NCBI GenBank assembly: GCA_002753105.1
Contig: PDZT01000007.1
Location: 1-47,557, forward strand
Reading direction: 5' to 3'
Source: Deltaproteobacteria bacterium YD0425bin50
Lineage (GTDB): Bacteria > Desulfobacterota > Desulfobacteria > Desulfobacterales > YD0425bin50
Length of the DNA stretch: 47,557 bases
The stretch's first letter is position 1, and each line of letters opens with the position of its first letter. This document shows positions 43,862-47,557 of this stretch, one piece after another. The translations under genes and the position numbers were made by a program. Below the pieces are notes generated by a model. The model was not told the DNA's origin, did not search any database, and saw only the letters and a program-made list of their open reading frames with translations.

Positions 43862-45799
43862 TTAATGACTTAAATTTGTATCAGTATCAGGCGGACGTTC
43901 AATTACAGGCGCTAAATGCGGAGGCGAAACTTTTCGCACAGCATTATATTCAGGAGGACATGCAGCCATACATTCGCCACATTTAACGCATAACTGAAGG
44001 TCAATGCCTTTTTTACGCGTTCGTGTAGTAAATACCGCATTGGTTGGACAGCAGCCAACACATGCATCACAACCCCGAGCACATTTTTCTAAATCAATGT
44101 AATAGGCTATAAGCGGCCGACAGGTTTTTCCGGGACATTGCTTGTCAACAATATGCGCTTCATATTCAGACCGAAAATAGCGTAACGAGGTAATCACAGG
44201 ATTAGCTGCTGTTTTACCAAGACCACAAAGCGAACCTTGCTTGACATCTATACTTAACGATTCTAACAGTCCAATATCTGATTCTTCCCCATTTCCTACA
44301 GTGATTCGTTTTAAAATATCTAATAAATGCCTTGTACCAATACGGCAAAACGTACACTTCCCACAGGATTCTTTCTGAGTAAAATCTAAAAAAAACCGGG
44401 TGACATCCACAACACAAGAGGTTTCATCTATTACGACCATACCTCCGGAACCCATCATTGCACCTGCTTGGGTAAGTGAGTCAAAATCTATTGGTGTATC
44501 CAAATAAGCATCTGGCAAACATCCACCCGAAGGGCCTCCAATTTGAACAGCCTTAAATTGTTTTTTCCCGGGAATTCCGCCACAAACTGTAAAAATCAAT
44601 TCCCGTAATGAAATACCCATTTCAACTTCAACAAGCCCGGGATGCACAACACTGCCAACAACAGAAAAAATAGCCGTTCCGGGGGTATTTGGTGTGCCGG
44701 TTTGTTTAAACCAGTCTGCTCCATGTTCAATAATTAACGGCACTGTAGCTAAAGTTTTAACATTGTTAATTACGGTGGGATGATTGAACAGCCCTTTAGA
44801 TACGGGATAAGGCGGACGATGTTGAGGCATTCCCCGAAATCCTTCAATGGACTGAATCAGTGCAGTTTCTTCACCACAGACAAATGCACCTGATCCTTGA
44901 AAAATTTCGATTTCAACCTGACATGACGTGTTTAATATTGCTGAACCTAATAATCCGAGGGATTTAGCTTGAGCTATCGCTAACGTTAAGGTTTTGATCG
45001 CAAGCGGATACTCAGAACGAATATAAATGATAGCACGTTTAGCGCCCACTGCGATAGCGCAAATTGCTATTCCCTCAAGCACTTGATGGGGATTGCTTTC
45101 AAGAAGCGTTCGATCCATATATGCCCCCGGGTCACCTTCATCTGCATTGCAGATGACAATTTTATCTGCGGCTTGTGATTCACTTGCTATCTGCCATTTT
45201 TTTCCTGTTGGAAATCCTGCTCCTCCCCTACCCCGTAAGCCAGAATGTTGAATTTCCTGAATAATCGTTTTTGCATCCATATGCAACGCTTTTGCTAAAG
45301 CAGCATAGCCACCTGCTGCAATATATTCATGAATATTTTCTGGATCAATTTGCCCGCAATGTTTCATCACTAAGCGCCGCTCTCGATGAAAACGCGAAAA
45401 TTCATAAACACTGGGGATCAACTCATTTTCAACCGTAGCTCCATAAACATGCTCAAAACAAGGATCATTTTCCAGTAGAAATCGTTGAACCAGCATATTC
45501 GCTTTACCCGGAGTCACGTTGTGGTAAAAAACCGGTGGAAAACCAGACTCCGGATGATCGATGATCACATAAGGTTCTGCATAACAATGGCCCATACACC
45601 CTACAGTATGTAAATAGACATTGACTTGATATTCCTGAAGAGACGCTTCAAAAGCCGCTTTGGTTTCCAGAGCGCCTGCTGCAATTCCGCATGTTGAAAG
45701 CCCCAAATGAATCTTTGGAATATTCTGAATACCGTTTTGATGTTGAAGCGATTGTTCTACAATTTGATTATACGTTGTGTAAATAGGATCATTCGACAT
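43862..45799 (-). CDS. NuoF/HydB-like NAD(P)H-binding flavoprotein subunit
   Basis: A 645-residue subunit with the extended HydB layout. An N-terminal thioredoxin-like [2Fe-2S] domain (about 28-115; STCG, then GCMGHC) is followed by the NuoF core with GLRGRGGAGFPTG (NADH/FMN loop), NADEGDPGAYMDR and GAFVCGEETALI. The cluster motif ESCGKCTFCRIG comes next. A C-terminal ferredoxin domain has two CxxC-type [4Fe-4S] sets (CARGCDACVGCCP and CVKCGECMAACP) after CPGKTC. NuoF-like units oxidise NAD(P)H at FMN. Its resemblance to HydB, part of electron-bifurcating complexes, allows but does not prove bifurcation. It begins 15 bases after the NuoE-like stop. Confidence 0.92.
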   Translation of the reverse strand: MSNDPIYTTYNQIVEQSLQHQNGIQNIPKIHLGLSTCGIAAGALETKAAFEASLQEYQVNVYLHTVGCMGHCYAEPYVIIDHPESGFPPVFYHNVTPGKANMLVQRFLLENDPCFEHVYGATVENELIPSVYEFSRFHRERRLVMKHCGQIDPENIHEYIAAGGYAALAKALHMDAKTIIQEIQHSGLRGRGGAGFPTGKKWQIASESQAADKIVICNADEGDPGAYMDRTLLESNPHQVLEGIAICAIAVGAKRAIIYIRSEYPLAIKTLTLAIAQAKSLGLLGSAILNTSCQVEIEIFQGSGAFVCGEETALIQSIEGFRGMPQHRPPYPVSKGLFNHPTVINNVKTLATVPLIIEHGADWFKQTGTPNTPGTAIFSVVGSVVHPGLVEVEMGISLRELIFTVCGGIPGKKQFKAVQIGGPSGGCLPDAYLDTPIDFDSLTQAGAMMGSGGMVVIDETSCVVDVTRFFLDFTQKESCGKCTFCRIGTRHLLDILKRITVGNGEESDIGLLESLSIDVKQGSLCGLGKTAANPVITSLRYFRSEYEAHIVDKQCPGKTCRPLIAYYIDLEKCARGCDACVGCCPTNAVFTTRTRKKGIDLQLCVKCGECMAACPPEYNAVRKVSPPHLAPVIERPPDTDTNLSH

Positions 45800-45814
45800 G
45801 ATAAGATTTCTTTG

Positions 45815-46342
45815 TTAATTCTCACTATTCGGTGTTTGTTTATGTTCTATTTGTTTTTTTACTTCAATTTGTGTAAAAATTCCCTCGACTTTACTGGGTG
45901 CCATATGACCATATACCTGCTCACCAACCAATGCCACAGGCGCCAATGCACAACACCCCACACACGCAACGCGTTCTACACTAAATTCTCTATTTTGAGT
46001 TGTTTCGCCTTCTTTAATACCCAATTTGCGCTCAAAATTTTCTAAAATAATGTCTGCACCTTTAACATGACATGCAGTACCTAAACATACTTTGATTGGG
46101 TATTTGCCGGGTGGTACAAAGCGAAACTGATTATAAAAAGTGGCAACCCCATAAACTGCTGCTTGAGAAATTGATAACACTTCTGAAACCTTCACAATTG
46201 CTTCTTTAGGAATATACCCAATTTTTTCCTGAATTTGCTGTAGAATAGGAATCAACTGTCCTCGTTCGATAATTTTATCGGTAAACTGATCACAAATAGT
46301 ATAAAGCGTTATCAAATCCTGATCTGTAGTTTCAAACTCCAT
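45815..46342 (-). CDS. NuoE/HydC-like [2Fe-2S] subunit
   Basis: A thioredoxin-fold subunit. In the 190-residue numbering that begins at 46387, C101 and C106 (CLGTAC) and C142 and C146 (CVGCC) ligate one [2Fe-2S] cluster; GYIP, AVYGVATFYNQF and APVALVGEQVYG are family motifs. A start at 46342 (175 residues) is preferred because AGGGA and AAGGA lie upstream and the length fits HydC/NuoE; the longer start at 46387 has GGCGG touching the ATG. It partners the NuoF-like subunit in a diaphorase (NAD(P)H-oxidising) module. The operon order is receiver-PilZ, E, F, U. Confidence 0.92.
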   Translation of the reverse strand: MEFETTDQDLITLYTICDQFTDKIIERGQLIPILQQIQEKIGYIPKEAIVKVSEVLSISQAAVYGVATFYNQFRFVPPGKYPIKVCLGTACHVKGADIILENFERKLGIKEGETTQNREFSVERVACVGCCALAPVALVGEQVYGHMAPSKVEGIFTQIEVKKQIEHKQTPNSEN

Positions 46343-46397
46343 AATCCCTATATCCTTGTAAGTTATCTCCGTACCGCGAATAATCATCCGCCAAGAA

Positions 46398-47141
46398 TTA
46401 AAACTTTGAAATATCTACAACAAGCTTTTTAAATATACGGTCAAGACTATCTTTCGCTTCTTCTGAAACATAAGTAAATTTCCATGCTACTTTAATCTCA
46501 TCAGGTCTAAATTGCTGATTCCATGATTCAATCTGGATACGAACAGGTGTCATTGAGATGCCTTGTGGGTCTGGAATATAAAAATCAGCAGGTAAATGAA
46601 TGGTTAATTTTGCTATATCCATAATATTGACCGATTGAATATATGAAAACTTACAAAGAATACCCGAGGAACTTAGATTAATAATCGTTGCCGGAATAAT
46701 GATCTGGCCAATCTGAATAGTTGCTTTTGCCCCTAAAATGCTATACCGTTCATTCTTACGACTTTTTCTAAAATCACATGCATGATCAATCACTACGCGA
46801 AGTTCTGTTTGAGTAAACGGGGTTTGAATCGTATGCTGAATTCCCTGTAAGGTATAAGTATTAGGGGTATGATCATTGGATACAACAAGTATAAAAGGGG
46901 TATGGGAGTTCAATTCTGTACGTTTGAGATGATTAAAAATATCAATTCCAGTATGCCCCAAAAGCTCTCTGCCGCTTATCACCAAGTCTAATTTTTGTTG
47001 CGATATGATATCGATAGCTTCTTGTGAAGAATTGGTGGTCAGCAGCTTTGTAACTTGTTCGCCTAACTCTGCCAAGACATAATTCCGTATAATATTTGCT
47101 GTAACCTTAAAATCATGAATTACCAGAATACTAAATGCCAT
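46398..47141 (-). CDS. Degenerate receiver-PilZ protein
   Basis: A 247-residue protein with an N-terminal receiver-like fold (1-~120) and a C-terminal PilZ domain (about 128-240). The receiver lacks the phospho-acceptor: in DLVISGREL the Asp position is G57. The conserved Lys before PF is also replaced (QTPF, T107). It therefore looks like a pseudo-receiver. The PilZ part keeps RKNER (128-132, RxxxR) and NLSSSG (155-160, N.S..G), the c-di-GMP-binding motifs, so it should bind c-di-GMP. A strong AGGAGG site precedes ATG 47141. It is the first gene of the operon with the diaphorase genes and the secreted repeat protein. Confidence 0.87.
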   Translation of the reverse strand: MAFSILVIHDFKVTANIIRNYVLAELGEQVTKLLTTNSSQEAIDIISQQKLDLVISGRELLGHTGIDIFNHLKRTELNSHTPFILVVSNDHTPNTYTLQGIQHTIQTPFTQTELRVVIDHACDFRKSRKNERYSILGAKATIQIGQIIIPATIINLSSSGILCKFSYIQSVNIMDIAKLTIHLPADFYIPDPQGISMTPVRIQIESWNQQFRPDEIKVAWKFTYVSEEAKDSLDRIFKKLVVDISKF

Positions 47142-47172
47142 ATTCCTCCTGATGTTTAAAAGACGACATTGT

Positions 47173-47194
47173 ATTAATCTGTGCAGCGATTAAT
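47173..47194. promoter_or_regulatory. Inverted repeat in the divergent spacer
   Basis: ATTAATC at 47173-47179 and GATTAAT at 47188-47194 are exact inverted copies around an 8-base centre. The site lies about 32 bases upstream of the - strand receiver-PilZ ATG and 166 bases before the + strand UPF0316-like gene. It may be an operator for the divergent pair, but no -35/-10 pair could be placed with confidence, and a 7-bp AT-rich repeat can arise by chance. Confidence 0.25.
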
Positions 47195-47359
47195 AAGAAA
47201 AGAGAAAAAATGAGAAGGTTATAGAATCTCTTTCCTAAATCAAATATTTTTTGCTTGATATCTAACACATTGTTTGCTTGATTGTAAACATGAATTCTAT
47301 CGAAAGTGGTATGAAATAATTTGAAGTTGAGTTAAATATAAAAGAAAGGCTTTACTATC

Positions 47360-47557
47360 ATGACCTCAGCAGACTGGGTCACAGGACTGATTATTTTTTT
47401 TGCTCGAGTATGTGATGTATCAATTGGTACAGTGAGAACAATCGTTACAGTTCAAGGGAGAACAGTCATCGCTTTTTTTCTAGGATTTTTTGAGGTAATT
47501 ATTTGGCTAGTTGTGGTTACGACGATTGTTAATGAAATCAAAGAGAAATCACTGTCG
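47360..47557 (+). CDS. UPF0316/DUF2179-type membrane protein, 3' truncated by window edge
   Basis: An open frame of 66 codons from ATG 47360 to the end of the window. The translation has FFARVCDVSIGTVRTI, an RTVIAFFLGFFEVIIW block and VVVTTIVNEI, which match the N-terminal membrane domain of UPF0316 proteins (DUF5698, followed in full-length members by a cytosolic DUF2179 domain). There are about two membrane helices in the visible part. Function is unknown; the family has been linked loosely to stress or signalling. AAAGG about ten bases upstream supports the start. It diverges from the receiver-PilZ gene; the 218-base spacer is AT-rich and holds a hairpin (47173-47194). Confidence 0.8.
   Translation, partial: MTSADWVTGLIIFFARVCDVSIGTVRTIVTVQGRTVIAFFLGFFEVIIWLVVVTTIVNEIKEKSLS

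Noticed and set aside
45707..46045. + strand frame of 112 codons opposite the NuoE/NuoF-like junction
   Set aside because: Overlaps two conserved Fe-S subunits; its cysteines arise by chance.

Overview
The window is AT-rich bacterial DNA with tightly packed genes, a diderm-type secretome and several anaerobe hallmarks: many radical SAM enzymes, a NuoE/NuoF/HoxU-like Fe-S diaphorase, hybrid kinases with a CHASE4 sensor, and secreted InlB-type/Ig-like repeat proteins. Together these suggest a strictly anaerobic Desulfobacterota-like (deltaproteobacterial) organism, for example a Desulfobacteraceae relative. This is inferred from gene content only; no rRNA or marker gene is present.

Region 1 (1-29978, all + strand) is one long, mostly gap-free series of genes that looks like a cell-surface glycan or glycolipid locus. 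It holds eight radical SAM enzymes: four with an N-terminal cobalamin-binding-like domain (207, 5693, 16054, 24664) and four of SPASM type (3233, 10926, 14896, 27836). It also has two class I methyltransferases, two DPM1-like GT2 enzymes, three large GT-C-like membrane proteins, a thiamine-diphosphate E1 alpha/beta pair without E2/E3, a GmhA-like SIS protein, and an asparagine synthetase. A hexapeptide acyltransferase, a DegT-type aminotransferase and a Gfo/Idh/MocA dehydrogenase together look like an acylamino-sugar pathway. Three times a cobalamin-type radical SAM gene is directly followed by a GT-C-like gene. A plausible model is that the GT2 enzymes make polyprenyl-phosphate sugars, the GT-C proteins use them at the periplasmic face, and the radical SAM enzymes alter the sugars or the lipid. 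Two nested inverted-repeat (MITE-like) elements, at 1660-2213 and 7171-7366, sit in the two largest gaps. Two small membrane proteins with cytosolic winged-helix domains and a damaged HEPN gene lie near the left end.

Region 2 (30027-37516, - strand) is a four-gene operon read from right to left: a REC-PAS-HisKA-HATPase-REC hybrid kinase, a REC-GGDEF diguanylate cyclase, a CHASE4-HAMP histidine kinase and a secreted TIM-barrel protein. This is signalling, including c-di-GMP, apparently tied to a secreted glycan-active protein.

Region 3 (37538-40061, + strand) has a MenF/EntC-type isochorismate synthase and a NamZ (DUF1343) family gene.

Region 4 (40139-47141, - strand) is an operon read from right to left: a degenerate receiver-PilZ protein, NuoE-like, NuoF/HydB-like and HoxU-like diaphorase subunits, then a large secreted repeat protein whose start overlaps the HoxU-like stop. 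A truncated UPF0316/DUF2179-type membrane protein starts at 47360 on the + strand and runs off the end. No tRNA, rRNA, CRISPR array, transposase or replication origin was recognised.
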